From Candidatus Omnitrophota bacterium (GTDB lineage Bacteria; Omnitrophota; Gorgyraeia; Gygaellales; UBA12090): DNA of 35,343 nucleotides. Of the stretch, positions 1 through 8,481 are shown in pieces (the first letter of the stretch is position 1; every line of letters begins with the position of its first letter). The notes under the pieces were generated by a model that did not search any database, had not been told where the DNA came from, and saw only the letters and a list, made by a program, of their open reading frames with translations. The position numbers and the translations under genes were made by a program. The DNA lies in NCBI GenBank assembly GCA_030674475.1, contig JAUSCZ010000033.1, forward strand, positions 116,018 to 151,360. Reading direction: 5' to 3'.

Positions 1-1338
1 GACTATCCACCAAGACGCATAGTCAGCCTGGCGCGGGAGCAAGGCATAAGAATTCTTGTCTTTACCGACAGCTTTATCCGGCGCTGGGAATACGGCCTGC
101 CTTTAGTGTCCAATATATTTAAGTTTTCGGCTGAGGAAGATTCCATATCCAGATACGGAATCAAGCGCTATCTGAATGATTTTAAAAAGATAAAGGATGA
201 ATTTCCTGATATGCTTATTCTGGAGGGCGCGGAAGTAGCGCCTTTTTATTGGTGGTCGGGTAGTTTTTTTAAGAAAAATCTTTCCTTAAACGACTGGAGC
301 AGGCATCTTTTGGTAATCGGATTGAAAAAAGAACAGGATTACCGGCACTTGCCTGTAGTTGGCAATAAGTATTTTTTCCCGCGACTTAAGGATATGTTTT
401 TTTTGCTAATTGCCGCGATATTGATTATCCCGGGGATATTCTTTTTAAAGAGAAAACAGAAAAAAGCCCTGGGATTCCTGATCTGCGCGGCGGGTATTCT
501 ATTCCTGCTTAACAGTATACCCTTTTCGGCTTCCCGATACAGCCCCTACCACAGGCAAAAACAATACCTTCCCTATCAAGACCTGATAGAATATGTAACT
601 AAAAAAAATGCTTTAGTCTTCTGGGCGCATCCGCGAATAACCGAAGAAGTGTCCTGGGGCAGGTACGCGAAAACAGTGAATTTTTTTACCTTGAAATATC
701 CCGAGGCCTTGACGCTCACTAGCGGATATACAGGGTTCGGGGTAGGCGCGAACCGGGATCTTATTCTTGCCGGGGAGGAATGGGACAATGTCTTAAACAG
801 TTACTGCGATGGCAGGAGGGCTAATCCGGCCTGGGTAATCGCCGAGGCGGATTATCGCGGGAGGGGACAGATTGATTCTATTCAAAATATGATTTTCCTG
901 CCCGTGTTTAAGGAGGAATCTGTATATGAGGCCCTGCGCGCGGGGAGACTTTATATACGTTATTATTCCGAGAATAAGTGTGATATTTTGTTGGAAGATT
1001 TTCATATCGCGGATTCGCCTGCGGAGACATCAGGCAGTCCCGCGTTTATCGCTGGTGAGATTACGATTAAGAATAAGCCGCGGTTGCTTATTCGGGGAAG
1101 TTCGCTAATCAGCCCTCCTGAAGAATTAAGGATAGAGGTCATTCGTAACGGCAGGATCGTTAAGGAATTTAGATTAGCCGGCCAGAAGGAGTTTGATTTA
1201 GGGTTTCAGGATGATTCACTGGAAATAACAGACAGGAAGAATTACTATCGCTTGAATTTTTTTATCGGCAATAACGTGGTCCTGGCAACCAACCCCATAT
1301 TCGTCAGGATTAAAAATGAAGCTTTCCCGACTTTGTAG
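1..1338 (+). CDS. PHP-fold metal-dependent hydrolase-like protein with membrane hairpin (5' partial)
   Basis: The reading frame is open from base 1, so the true start lies upstream; a GTG at 106 is in frame but cuts through the fold and is not preferred. Of the 445 visible residues, an early FTDS (21-24, in the place of the PHP ITDH motif), GAEV (76-79) and WAHP (208-211) match successive metal-site motifs of the PHP (polymerase and histidinol phosphatase) superfamily; the expected first motif (HxH) would be upstream. Two hydrophobic segments (about 132-149 and 157-175) form a membrane hairpin between the second and third motifs, which is unusual. The C-terminal ~130 residues look like a beta-rich domain. 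FTDS has Ser where His is usual, so catalytic activity is uncertain. Substrate unknown. It precedes polysaccharide genes but is separated from them by a leader region. Confidence 0.7.
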   Translation, partial: DYPPRRIVSLAREQGIRILVFTDSFIRRWEYGLPLVSNIFKFSAEEDSISRYGIKRYLNDFKKIKDEFPDMLILEGAEVAPFYWWSGSFFKKNLSLNDWSRHLLVIGLKKEQDYRHLPVVGNKYFFPRLKDMFFLLIAAILIIPGIFFLKRKQKKALGFLICAAGILFLLNSIPFSASRYSPYHRQKQYLPYQDLIEYVTKKNALVFWAHPRITEEVSWGRYAKTVNFFTLKYPEALTLTSGYTGFGVGANRDLILAGEEWDNVLNSYCDGRRANPAWVIAEADYRGRGQIDSIQNMIFLPVFKEESVYEALRAGRLYIRYYSENKCDILLEDFHIADSPAETSGSPAFIAGEITIKNKPRLLIRGSSLISPPEELRIEVIRNGRIVKEFRLAGQKEFDLGFQDDSLEITDRKNYYRLNFFIGNNVVLATNPIFVRIKNEAFPTL

Positions 1339-1349
1339 CAAGCTTTTTC

Positions 1350-1467
1350 TATAATAGGTTAATAATTATTAAATTAAGTTAAGGCGAAATTTCGCGCGCT
1401 ATGCTAAATTTACCAGGAAAGCTTCGGTTCTTTCCAATTGCTACAAACTTGGGAAAGAACTTTAAAA
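1350..1467 (+). promoter_or_regulatory. Structured 5' leader with possible competing hairpins before the O-antigen ligase-like gene
   Basis: A TATAAT hexamer is at 1350-1355, without a convincing -35 box. GGAAAG (1416-1421) can pair with CTTTCC (1430-1435) across an 8-nt loop containing CTTCGG. The same strand GTTCTTTCC (1427-1435) can instead pair perfectly over 9 bp with GGAAAGAAC (1452-1460), which contains the only purine-rich stretch able to act as ribosome binding site for the ATG at 1468. The two pairings exclude each other. A 12-nt palindrome, gcgaaatttcgc, lies at 1384-1395. This arrangement is seen directly; a regulatory role is inference. Confidence 0.35.
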
Positions 1468-2799
1468 ATGGATAAAAAAATTATAGTTGCCGTGTTGCTG
1501 GCTGCCTTTGCCGCTATTGTCGGCATTGTTTCCGGGAAAATCAACTCCTCGATGATTATGTATATCCCGCTGGGATTAATTGCCGGTTCCCTGGTATTCT
1601 TTTCCCGCGGAATTTTAATCTTTCTTACTATTCTTTGTTTAAGCAGCGCGGGGATCCCTTACGCGGGAATATGGAAAATCGCCCTGCAGCTTCGCTGGGT
1701 ATTACTTATCATGTTTTGTTTTCATGTTTTTGGCGACATATTCCTGGGGCGCACAGTGCGCCGGATTAAATTATTTGATTGTCTGGCCCTGGTTTTTATC
1801 AGTTACGCCTTTATGTCTATTTCTTATTCGCCTTATCCGCGTTTAACTTTAGAGCGCTCAATCACAATCCTGCTTTTGTATATCTCGGTGTTCTGGATTA
1901 TCTGGAAATACGCTTATCATCAGGGACCGGAAAAGGTCGTCTCGTTAATTTTAGGGGTAATGTGGATTATCTTTATTGCCAGCTATGCCGCGATATTCAT
2001 CGGTCCTTACCGGCCGTTTTTAAACGGCAGGTTTATGGGCATATTCGCCAATCCCAACGGCATGGGGATTGTCTCTGCCCTGATTCTGCCCTTGAGCCTC
2101 TGGAAATTTTTAGAGACTGGGAAAAAGAGCGCTTTATTTCTGTTTTTGCTGATATCTTTAAGCCTGCTACTTTGCGGGGCGCGTGGCTCACTTAATGCCA
2201 CACTGTTCGCGTTGGGATATCTTATTTACGCGCGTTCAAAAAGAAAAAATCCCTTTGCCTTGTTCGCTACATTAGCCGGCGTATTGATATTTATCTGGAT
2301 AATAGAAACATCAGCCAGGGAATTCTTTAAGACTTATATCCGGCTTGAGTCAATTCCGGTTTTAGGCGGAAGGCTGGAGGCCTGGCAGGCTGGCGTAAAT
2401 TTAATTATGGATAAACCGCTCTTTGGTTATGCCTTTGGGGTGGAAGATAAACTTTTTGGCCTGAAAAAAATTATGTTTCGCAGACACTCCGGGGCCTACG
2501 TGCATAATTCGTTCCTGGGAATGCTACTACAGCTGGGTTTGCTGGGGTTTATTATGTTTTTTGTCCCCTTATTCATACTTTTATTTAAGGAATTGTTTTC
2601 CCGGGATGAAAACCGGGAGGTGCCTATTTTAAGGTATGCCCTGCGCGCCTCGCTTATCGCGGGGCTGATTTGTTGTATGTCCGAAAGCTGGATTTATTCC
2701 GTAGGCAATACCCAGGTATTTCCCTTCTGGATTATGGTTATGCTTCTGATGTTTTATCGCCATAGCGATAAAGAAAAGGTTGAGGTCTCCGGAGGATAA
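1468..2799 (+). CDS. O-antigen ligase / polymerase family (Wzy_C-like) membrane protein
   Basis: A 443-aa polytopic membrane protein with about ten to twelve hydrophobic segments. It has the two signatures of the WaaL/Wzy_C family: FANPNGMG in the middle of the protein and, in the large loop near the C-terminus, VHNSFLGMLLQLGLLGF, whose His-Asn is the conserved periplasmic motif. Family members join polyprenyl-linked glycans to an acceptor or polymerise repeat units at the periplasmic face of the inner membrane. The ATG at 1468 is preferred over the TTG at 1438 because a GGGAAAG lies upstream of it and the following residues (MDKKIIVAVLL) form a normal positive-inside start. Ligase and polymerase cannot be told apart from sequence. 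Its neighbours fit a surface-glycan role. Confidence 0.85.
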   Translation: MDKKIIVAVLLAAFAAIVGIVSGKINSSMIMYIPLGLIAGSLVFFSRGILIFLTILCLSSAGIPYAGIWKIALQLRWVLLIMFCFHVFGDIFLGRTVRRIKLFDCLALVFISYAFMSISYSPYPRLTLERSITILLLYISVFWIIWKYAYHQGPEKVVSLILGVMWIIFIASYAAIFIGPYRPFLNGRFMGIFANPNGMGIVSALILPLSLWKFLETGKKSALFLFLLISLSLLLCGARGSLNATLFALGYLIYARSKRKNPFALFATLAGVLIFIWIIETSAREFFKTYIRLESIPVLGGRLEAWQAGVNLIMDKPLFGYAFGVEDKLFGLKKIMFRRHSGAYVHNSFLGMLLQLGLLGFIMFFVPLFILLFKELFSRDENREVPILRYALRASLIAGLICCMSESWIYSVGNTQVFPFWIMVMLLMFYRHSDKEKVEVSGG

Positions 2800-2806
2800 A
2801 TTAAAT

Positions 2807-3967
2807 ATGAGCGTTTTAAATTCAAAATACGATGTCATAATAATCGGTGCCGGTCCGGTAGGCATATATGCCTCTATCAGGCTCGCGGAGGCAGGTTTTG
2901 GTGTTTTAGTTATTGAAGAAGACGCGCAGATTGGTAAGCCCCGTTTTTGCACCGGGCTCATCAGTAAAGAGGCGTTTGATCAGTTTTCCCTTCCGGAAGG
3001 CGCGATAGAAGAGGAATTTAGCTTCGCTACCATCTTTTCCCCCTCTGGCCTAAAACTGCGTTTGAAAAGCAAGAGTCCGGTATACGCCACAGACCGCACT
3101 ACCTTTGACCAGGGCCTCTATCGCCGGGCAAAAGAGGCAGGGGTTAAATTTCTGCTGAGCTGCCGTTGCCTGGCCCTAAAGGTAAATAATGATTTTGCCG
3201 AGGTCAAGGTGGCTTTGGGCGCCTCAGAAAGAATAATCAGGGCTGAGGTGATCATTTTAGCCACAGGCATAAAATATAGTTTGCATAAATTCGTCGGATT
3301 AACCCTGCCACCTGACTTTCTGGATTGCTCTCAGGTCCAGACTGCCGGCAGGGCCGGGGAAGGGATCGAGATTTATTTAGGCAATAGTATCGCGCCGCGT
3401 TCCTTTGCCTGGGTTGTGCCTTTGAGAAAAAATGAACTGCGTATCGGTATGAGCACCTATCAAAACTCCGTATCTTTCCTTAAGACATTGCTGAAAAAAC
3501 TAAGTCTGAAAGGCGATTTTAATATTATGAGGAGGCCGATACCCCTGGGGACAATAAAAAATACCTATACGGACAGGGTTCTGGCTGTGGGAGACGCGGC
3601 AGGCCAGGTTAAGCCGACAACCGGCGGAGGCATATACTTTGGCCTGCTGTGCGCGGACCTGGCCGCCAAAACCATTATTGACGCTTTCAAAGCAGGAGAT
3701 TTTAGTAAAAAATTCTTACGGCGTTATGAGATTAACTGGAAGAAAAGGATTGAATTTGATTTAACCATGGGACTTTACCTTAGAAAGCTTATCGCTGACT
3801 TTAGTGATGAACAAATAGAAAAATTAATCCAGTTTTCCGCCCAGGAGCAGACCCAGAGGATTATTGAAAAATACGGCGATTTCAACCATCACGGAAGGTT
3901 GATCAAAGAATTGGTAAAAAGACCGCTGTTCTGGAAGAGCCTTTACCAGATGCTCATTAGTAAATAA
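2807..3967 (+). CDS. Geranylgeranyl reductase family FAD-dependent oxidoreductase
   Basis: A 386-aa flavoprotein of the geranylgeranyl reductase family (COG0644 type). The N-terminus has the Rossmann dinucleotide motif GAGPVG (14-19) followed by an acidic end to strand 2 (VIEED). The second FAD motif is RVLAVGDAAGQVKPTTGGG near residue 265, which is diagnostic of this family. These enzymes saturate isoprenoid chains, for example of quinones, chlorophyll side chains, archaeal lipids or polyprenols. In this position, reduction of a polyprenyl carrier is attractive but only inferred. The start at 2807 has GGAGGA at 2791-2796, ten bases upstream; the in-frame TTG at 2780 would overlap the previous gene. 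The 7-nt gap after the O-antigen ligase-like gene implies co-transcription. Confidence 0.85.
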   Translation: MSVLNSKYDVIIIGAGPVGIYASIRLAEAGFGVLVIEEDAQIGKPRFCTGLISKEAFDQFSLPEGAIEEEFSFATIFSPSGLKLRLKSKSPVYATDRTTFDQGLYRRAKEAGVKFLLSCRCLALKVNNDFAEVKVALGASERIIRAEVIILATGIKYSLHKFVGLTLPPDFLDCSQVQTAGRAGEGIEIYLGNSIAPRSFAWVVPLRKNELRIGMSTYQNSVSFLKTLLKKLSLKGDFNIMRRPIPLGTIKNTYTDRVLAVGDAAGQVKPTTGGGIYFGLLCADLAAKTIIDAFKAGDFSKKFLRRYEINWKKRIEFDLTMGLYLRKLIADFSDEQIEKLIQFSAQEQTQRIIEKYGDFNHHGRLIKELVKRPLFWKSLYQMLISK

Positions 3968-4009
3968 CAATACTCTTTAGTTTAAACCCGTAAGCGTTGT
4001 AAGGCATAA

Positions 4010-4129
4010 GTAATAGTTCAGCTCTTGGAAGTGTTCCGTCTGGATTCCCGCTTTTCCCGCGTAGCGGGATCCCGTAAAGCGGGACGCGGGAATGACAATT
4101 TGATTTACTTCCAGGAACTGAACTGTTAC
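4010..4129. repeat. Imperfect fold-back (MITE-like) palindromic element
   Basis: The outer arms, 4010-4032 and 4107-4129, are inverted repeats matching at 20 of 23 positions; two of the three differences would still form G-U pairs in RNA. Inside them is a second inverted repeat, attcccgc (4044-4051) and gcgggaat (4086-4093), with further CCCGC/GCGGG tracts between. The inner part resembles the attcccgc...gcgggaatgac family of dispersed palindromes known from many bacterial genomes. It fills most of the 185-nt gap (3968-4152) between the flavoprotein gene and the FkbM gene. It contains no gene and may also act as a transcription barrier. Confidence 0.7.
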
Positions 4130-4152
4130 AGACATAATCATAGTCTTAGCAT

Positions 4153-5076
4153 ATGAATTATCCCTCTTTAATTAGCCTTAAAATGCGTAAGCTTTTATTT
4201 CAGGCATATAATTTTATAGCGCCATGGATATCTAAAACGAGAGTAACTAAAATTCGCCTGAAAGAAAATACCCTGGGTCAAATATTCCGTTTATTATTCT
4301 TTAGGATTTTACATTTACGTATTCCCGATCCCGTGGAAACCAACGGGATGATCATTTACCATTCTTGCCCTGATAAGCGCGGGTGGCTTGGGTGGCTGTA
4401 TGCTTTTGATAATGAGCCGCAAATGTGCGGCATGCTTAAGAGAGTGATTAAACCGGGTATGACAGTAGTGGATATAGGCGCTAATATTGGCTATTATACG
4501 CTCTTATCAGCCAGGCTTGTCGGTGACACCGGCAAGGTATACGCATTCGAGCCCGATCCATCTTATTACAGTCTCCTTAAAAAAAATATTGAAGTAAATG
4601 AATTAGCTTCAATCGTTTGGCCTTTTAACTTTGCGGTAGGAAACAATGATGGGAAAATTCCGTTTTTTCTCGGTATATCCACAGGAAGCAGCCTTTTTAG
4701 GGTGCCTGATATAACCGGGCAGAAAGTTTTAGTGGATATGGTATCCTTGGATAATTTTTCCGCGCGAAGAAATTGGCCGGTTGTGGATTTTGTAAAAATT
4801 GACGCGGAAGGCGCGGATAAAATTGTTTTAGAGGGGATGCGCGGGCTTATTGAGCGTAATCCAGCTCTTAAGCTTGTAATTGAGGCTAATCCTTCAAGCT
4901 TAAAGAGCGCGGGTACCTCTATAGAGGAGTTATTTTCTTTGCTTTCGGAATTAGGTTTTAGGCAGGTAGATGTTCTTTTTGGAAAAATGGAATCATATCG
5001 GATTCCGCGGGATACTACGGGGCTTTTAGAAATCGTTAAAAGCCGCGGGTATACTGATTTATTTTGCCAGCGCTAG
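4153..5076 (+). CDS. FkbM family SAM-dependent methyltransferase
   Basis: A 307-aa protein with the FkbM-type methyltransferase fold: SAM-binding motif I VDIGANIGYYT (106-116), the acidic post-strand-2 motif AFEPDP (131-136) and KIDAEG (215-220), typical of FkbM proteins. They commonly O-methylate sugars or glycolipids. The first ~95 residues contain two hydrophobic or basic stretches and may anchor the protein or contact the membrane. It is the first gene of the main polysaccharide block and lies 15 nt before the flippase gene. The exact methyl acceptor cannot be read from sequence. Confidence 0.87.
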   Translation: MNYPSLISLKMRKLLFQAYNFIAPWISKTRVTKIRLKENTLGQIFRLLFFRILHLRIPDPVETNGMIIYHSCPDKRGWLGWLYAFDNEPQMCGMLKRVIKPGMTVVDIGANIGYYTLLSARLVGDTGKVYAFEPDPSYYSLLKKNIEVNELASIVWPFNFAVGNNDGKIPFFLGISTGSSLFRVPDITGQKVLVDMVSLDNFSARRNWPVVDFVKIDAEGADKIVLEGMRGLIERNPALKLVIEANPSSLKSAGTSIEELFSLLSELGFRQVDVLFGKMESYRIPRDTTGLLEIVKSRGYTDLFCQR

Positions 5077-5091
5077 GGTTATAACAGATTT

Positions 5092-6564
5092 ATGCAAAAT
5101 TATTCTGATTCGCAGGGTTTAAATTTAAAAAAACTCGTTTTCCAGAATACTTCCGCAATGCTTTTTGCGAGGATAGTAGGTTTATTTTTTTCTCTTTTTG
5201 CTTCGATTTTTCTCGTGCGTTATTTGGGAAATGAAAGGTTTGGCAGGTATTCTTCGTTATACGCGTATATTTCTCTTTTTAGCTGGTTGACTACTTTAGG
5301 GATGGATCAGGTTTTAATTAAGGAGGCATCGCAATCTGAGGGACGTGCCCGGCAAATTATAAGTACGGGTATGATTTCCGCGGTATGCTTATCTGTTGCC
5401 GCGGTTATAGTCGCGATGGCCAGCGCTCCTTTTTTAGGTTATTTGGGAAATTTATGGCTTTTACTTTTATTTGCCGTGGCAGACTTGCTTCTTTTGGCTC
5501 CTTTGCGCCTGGCATCCGTAGCTTTTACAATTAACCTTAAGCAGTGGCAAAATGCTATTATTTTTATCGGCCGCCAGTTATTATGGTGTGTTGCCATAGG
5601 ATTGTTTGTTTTATTTAGGGTAAATTTATCCGTAGTAATTTTGGGGCGTTTTGCCTGCAGCTTCCTTGAGGCGTTATTTATATTTTTATTTGCGCGTAGG
5701 TTGATTTTTTTTAGATGGCAATGGGATAAAGTTTTAGCACGCGATATTTTTCAAAAATCTTTCCCCTTGGCCTTGTCCGGATTAGGTATTTGTATTTATA
5801 TGCGCGTTGACCAGGTTTTGCTGCATGCCTGGACAGGGGATAAAGAACTCGGTTACTACGCTGCCAGCGTAAATGTCGCCGAATTATTTACTATTTTTGT
5901 TACCGCGTTAACAACTACTATGCTTCCGGTATTATCCAGAGTTTCTTTAGATCTCGAGCGTTTTGAGCGCTATTTTAGTTTATCTTTTCGTTACCTGATG
6001 CCATTTATTTTTGGAGTGTGCGCGCTGCTCACAGTAAATTCCGCGTTATTAATAAAGATATTTTACGGCAAGGGGTATGCTTCTTCGGCTCCGGTACTTT
6101 CTGTTCTTATCTGGTCGGAAGTAGGAGGGTATTTTGGCACGATAATAAGTATCGGCCTCATCGCCAAGGGATTGCAAAAGTATATCCCCGTAACTACTTT
6201 ACTGGGTGCTTTGCTTAATTTGGTATTAAATTGTTTATTTATTCCGAAATGGGGGGTTATGGGAGCAGCCTGGGCCACAGTATTAAGTTATAATTTTAGC
6301 AGCATTGTTTTATTTTTTGTCTTTAGCCGTACGCGTAATTTTGCCTTCACAGGGTTAAAGGCGTCTTTATTACCTTTTGCGGCAGCATTGCTTCTTGTGG
6401 CCGTCTTATATTCTACGCCGGGCATTGTTTATAACGGATTAGTTATAATTTTATATATAAGTATATTATTTATTTTTAAATATTGGAATAAAAATGATTT
6501 ACGCTTGATTACAGAAATATTATTTAAATCAAATAAATTAAATGAAAAACTACAACCTGCTTGA
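5092..6564 (+). CDS. Polysaccharide flippase, Wzx/MOP superfamily
   Basis: A 490-aa membrane protein with 12 to 14 predicted hydrophobic helices and no large soluble domain, which is the profile of Wzx/RfbX-type lipid-linked oligosaccharide flippases of the MOP superfamily. The N-terminal stretch VRYLGNERFGRYSSLYAYISLF is typical (first 20 residues: VRYLGNERFGRYSSLYAYIS), as is the central RVDQVLL (a charged residue in the first helix of the second half). It would move undecaprenyl-linked glycan units to the periplasmic face. Its 3' end overlaps the next methyltransferase gene by 23 nt, so the two are probably translationally coupled. The gene is visibly rich in A/T and in TTA/TTT codons. Confidence 0.88.
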   Translation: MQNYSDSQGLNLKKLVFQNTSAMLFARIVGLFFSLFASIFLVRYLGNERFGRYSSLYAYISLFSWLTTLGMDQVLIKEASQSEGRARQIISTGMISAVCLSVAAVIVAMASAPFLGYLGNLWLLLLFAVADLLLLAPLRLASVAFTINLKQWQNAIIFIGRQLLWCVAIGLFVLFRVNLSVVILGRFACSFLEALFIFLFARRLIFFRWQWDKVLARDIFQKSFPLALSGLGICIYMRVDQVLLHAWTGDKELGYYAASVNVAELFTIFVTALTTTMLPVLSRVSLDLERFERYFSLSFRYLMPFIFGVCALLTVNSALLIKIFYGKGYASSAPVLSVLIWSEVGGYFGTIISIGLIAKGLQKYIPVTTLLGALLNLVLNCLFIPKWGVMGAAWATVLSYNFSSIVLFFVFSRTRNFAFTGLKASLLPFAAALLLVAVLYSTPGIVYNGLVIILYISILFIFKYWNKNDLRLITEILFKSNKLNEKLQPA

Positions 6565-7213
6565 TATTCTGTATAAACATCGGTTTAACGAAAAAGAAAT
6601 CATCCAAAAGAATAAAATTTGGAAAATACTTTGTCGTTATTTTCTAAATAAGTATATAACAAAAAATGATATTGTTTTAGATGCCGGGACAGGCTTTGGT
6701 GAATTTATCAATAATATCTGTTGTAAGGAAAAATATGCTGTTGATGCCAATGAAGAGAATGCCAAGTTTTTAGCCCCCGGTATTAAATTTTTTAAGAGCC
6801 GTCATAATAATTTTTCTTTTTTAGTGAATGATTCTATGGATGTGATTTTTATGAGTAATTTTTCAGAGCATCTTTTGACCAAGGATGATTTACTGCATAT
6901 GATTTTAGAGGCACGCCGCGTTTTAAGGCCAGGAGGCAGGTTGATTATTCTGGGGCCGAATATAAGGTATGCCTATAAAGAATACTGGGATTTTTTTGAT
7001 CATCATATACCCTTAAGCCACCGAGCTATAGCTGAAGTTTTAGAGGCGCTCAATTTTAAAATTACCAAGCTCATACCGCGATTCTTGCCTTATACTACCA
7101 AAAGCAATCTTCCGAAGAGCAGTTTTTTCGTGTGGTTTTATTTGAAATTTCCGTTTCTTTGGCTGCTGGCGGGCAAGCAGATGTTTATTGTTGCGGTGAA
7201 GCAAGGCAATTAA
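6542..7213 (+). CDS. Class I SAM-dependent methyltransferase
   Basis: A 223-aa protein. SAM motif I is IVLDAGTGFGEF (44-55). A post-II acidic residue follows in VDANEEN, and VLRPGGRLIILGPN is the usual motif III region of Methyltransf_11/23-type enzymes. SEHLL, in the place of the common EHL motif, precedes it. It overlaps the flippase gene by 23 nt. It probably modifies a sugar, lipid or biosynthetic intermediate of the locus; the acceptor is unknown. The N-terminal 40 residues are rich in Lys and Asn and not informative. Confidence 0.8.
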   Translation: MKNYNLLDILYKHRFNEKEIIQKNKIWKILCRYFLNKYITKNDIVLDAGTGFGEFINNICCKEKYAVDANEENAKFLAPGIKFFKSRHNNFSFLVNDSMDVIFMSNFSEHLLTKDDLLHMILEARRVLRPGGRLIILGPNIRYAYKEYWDFFDHHIPLSHRAIAEVLEALNFKITKLIPRFLPYTTKSNLPKSSFFVWFYLKFPFLWLLAGKQMFIVAVKQGN

Positions 7214-7251
7214 CCGGGAATATGTATATAAGAACCTAGACGAAATTTTAT

Positions 7252-8370
7252 ATGAAAAAAATACGTTTAGCTTATTTTCAGCAAAACCTCGCATTAGGGG
7301 CAACGGAAGAATACCTTTATTATCTTATGCGGGGTATTGATAGGGCACGGTTTGATCCGGAATTTATTTATCCGGAGAACGCGGTTTTTGAGCCGCTTAT
7401 ATCAAAATTAAGGAATTTAGATGTAAAGGTTTCTTCTTACTGCCTGCAGCCTAATCATGTCTTGCTCATTAAGAGGCTAAGAGAGCTGTTTTTAGATAAG
7501 AAGCCGTCTTTGGCGCATTTTAACGATACCTGCCTTGATGGAATAATAGCCGCGCGCCTGGCAGGGGTTCCTGTATTATTAATGACGCATCATACTCCGG
7601 AGCTTAACCCAAGCTACAACATTAAAGCCAGATTTATAAAAAAGATAGCTTTTAGGTATTGCGGTTTGCGCTTTATATTCACCTCTGAGTTTGACCGCGA
7701 TACCGGAATAAGAAAAGAGAAAATCGCTTCCGATAAAAGTTATGTTATTTACTATGGCCTGCCTGCGGAAAAATTCCAGGATCAATTTGACAAAAAAGAT
7801 GTATACCGGGAATTTTCCCTTGAGGAGGGATGTCGTATAATCGTAAATATCGCTCGGCTGGCAGCGCAAAAAGGCCAAAAATATCTTATTGATGCCGCTT
7901 CTTTTGTAGTGAAGCGCTTTAAATCCGTTAAATTTTTCTTTATCGGGGAAGGTGAATTAGAGGATGAGCTTAAGGCCCGGGTAAAACACAAAGGCCTGGA
8001 GGATTATTTTATATTTACCGGATATAGGACTGATATCCCGCGGCTTTTGAATGCTTCTGATGTATTAGTCATGCCTTCATTATTTGAAGGGTTGTGTTTC
8101 GCGGTAATTGAGGCTCAGGCAATGGGTGTTCCGGTTATTGCTACTTCTGTGGGAGGAATGCGCCGTTCTGTGGTAGACGGCAAGACCGGGATTCTGGTTA
8201 AACCCGCAGATGTTAATGCTTTGGCTGAAGCTATGCTTTGGATGCTGGAGCACCAGCAACAAGCCGGAGAAATGGGTTTAACCGGAAAAAAGCATTTTCG
8301 TGAACTTTTTACCCTGGATAAAATGATAAAAGAAACTGAAAGTCTTTATAAAAACCTTCTTGGAGTATAG
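7252..8370 (+). CDS. Glycosyltransferase family 4 (GT-B)
   Basis: A 372-aa retaining GT4-type glycosyltransferase with two Rossmann-like halves. The N-terminal half begins IRLAYFQQNLALGATEEYL, where a glycine-rich loop would contact the acceptor. The C-terminal half has NIARLAAQKGQKYLIDA (199-215) and the EX7E motif E279-E287 in FEGLCFAVIEAQAMGVPVIA, which contacts the nucleotide-sugar donor. It acts on the cytoplasmic side of the membrane. The donor sugar cannot be predicted. It lies 38 nt after a methyltransferase gene and is followed by a hairpin element rather than directly by the next gene. Confidence 0.88.
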   Translation: MKKIRLAYFQQNLALGATEEYLYYLMRGIDRARFDPEFIYPENAVFEPLISKLRNLDVKVSSYCLQPNHVLLIKRLRELFLDKKPSLAHFNDTCLDGIIAARLAGVPVLLMTHHTPELNPSYNIKARFIKKIAFRYCGLRFIFTSEFDRDTGIRKEKIASDKSYVIYYGLPAEKFQDQFDKKDVYREFSLEEGCRIIVNIARLAAQKGQKYLIDAASFVVKRFKSVKFFFIGEGELEDELKARVKHKGLEDYFIFTGYRTDIPRLLNASDVLVMPSLFEGLCFAVIEAQAMGVPVIATSVGGMRRSVVDGKTGILVKPADVNALAEAMLWMLEHQQQAGEMGLTGKKHFRELFTLDKMIKETESLYKNLLGV

Positions 8371-8422
8371 GAAATTATATTCGGTTACCTATATTAGATC
8401 CTTCAACCCTTTGGGCTTCAGG

Positions 8423-8474
8423 ATCAAGAAAAATCTGCCCTGCGGGCAGAGACTTTCGGCAGATTTTTCTTGAT
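8423..8474. repeat. Nested perfect inverted repeat next to a start codon
   Basis: The 17-nt arms at 8423-8439 (atcaagaaaaatctgcc) and 8458-8474 are perfect reverse complements. A second, smaller palindrome, ctgccc/gggcag, is nested from 8435 to 8448. It occupies the end of the 111-nt gap between two glycosyltransferase genes and stops 7 nt before the ATG at 8482, where a ribosome binding site would be. It could be a REP-like element, a bidirectional terminator (the right arm contains a T5 run) or a translational control structure. Confidence 0.7.
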
Positions 8475-8481
8475 AAAGTAA

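Noticed and set aside
1438-1467. TTG start for the O-antigen ligase-like gene
   Set aside because: Adds 10 residues from within the leader hairpin and lacks a ribosome binding site.
6018-6218. Small + strand open frame inside the flippase gene
   Set aside because: Out of frame with a well-supported membrane protein and without features of its own.
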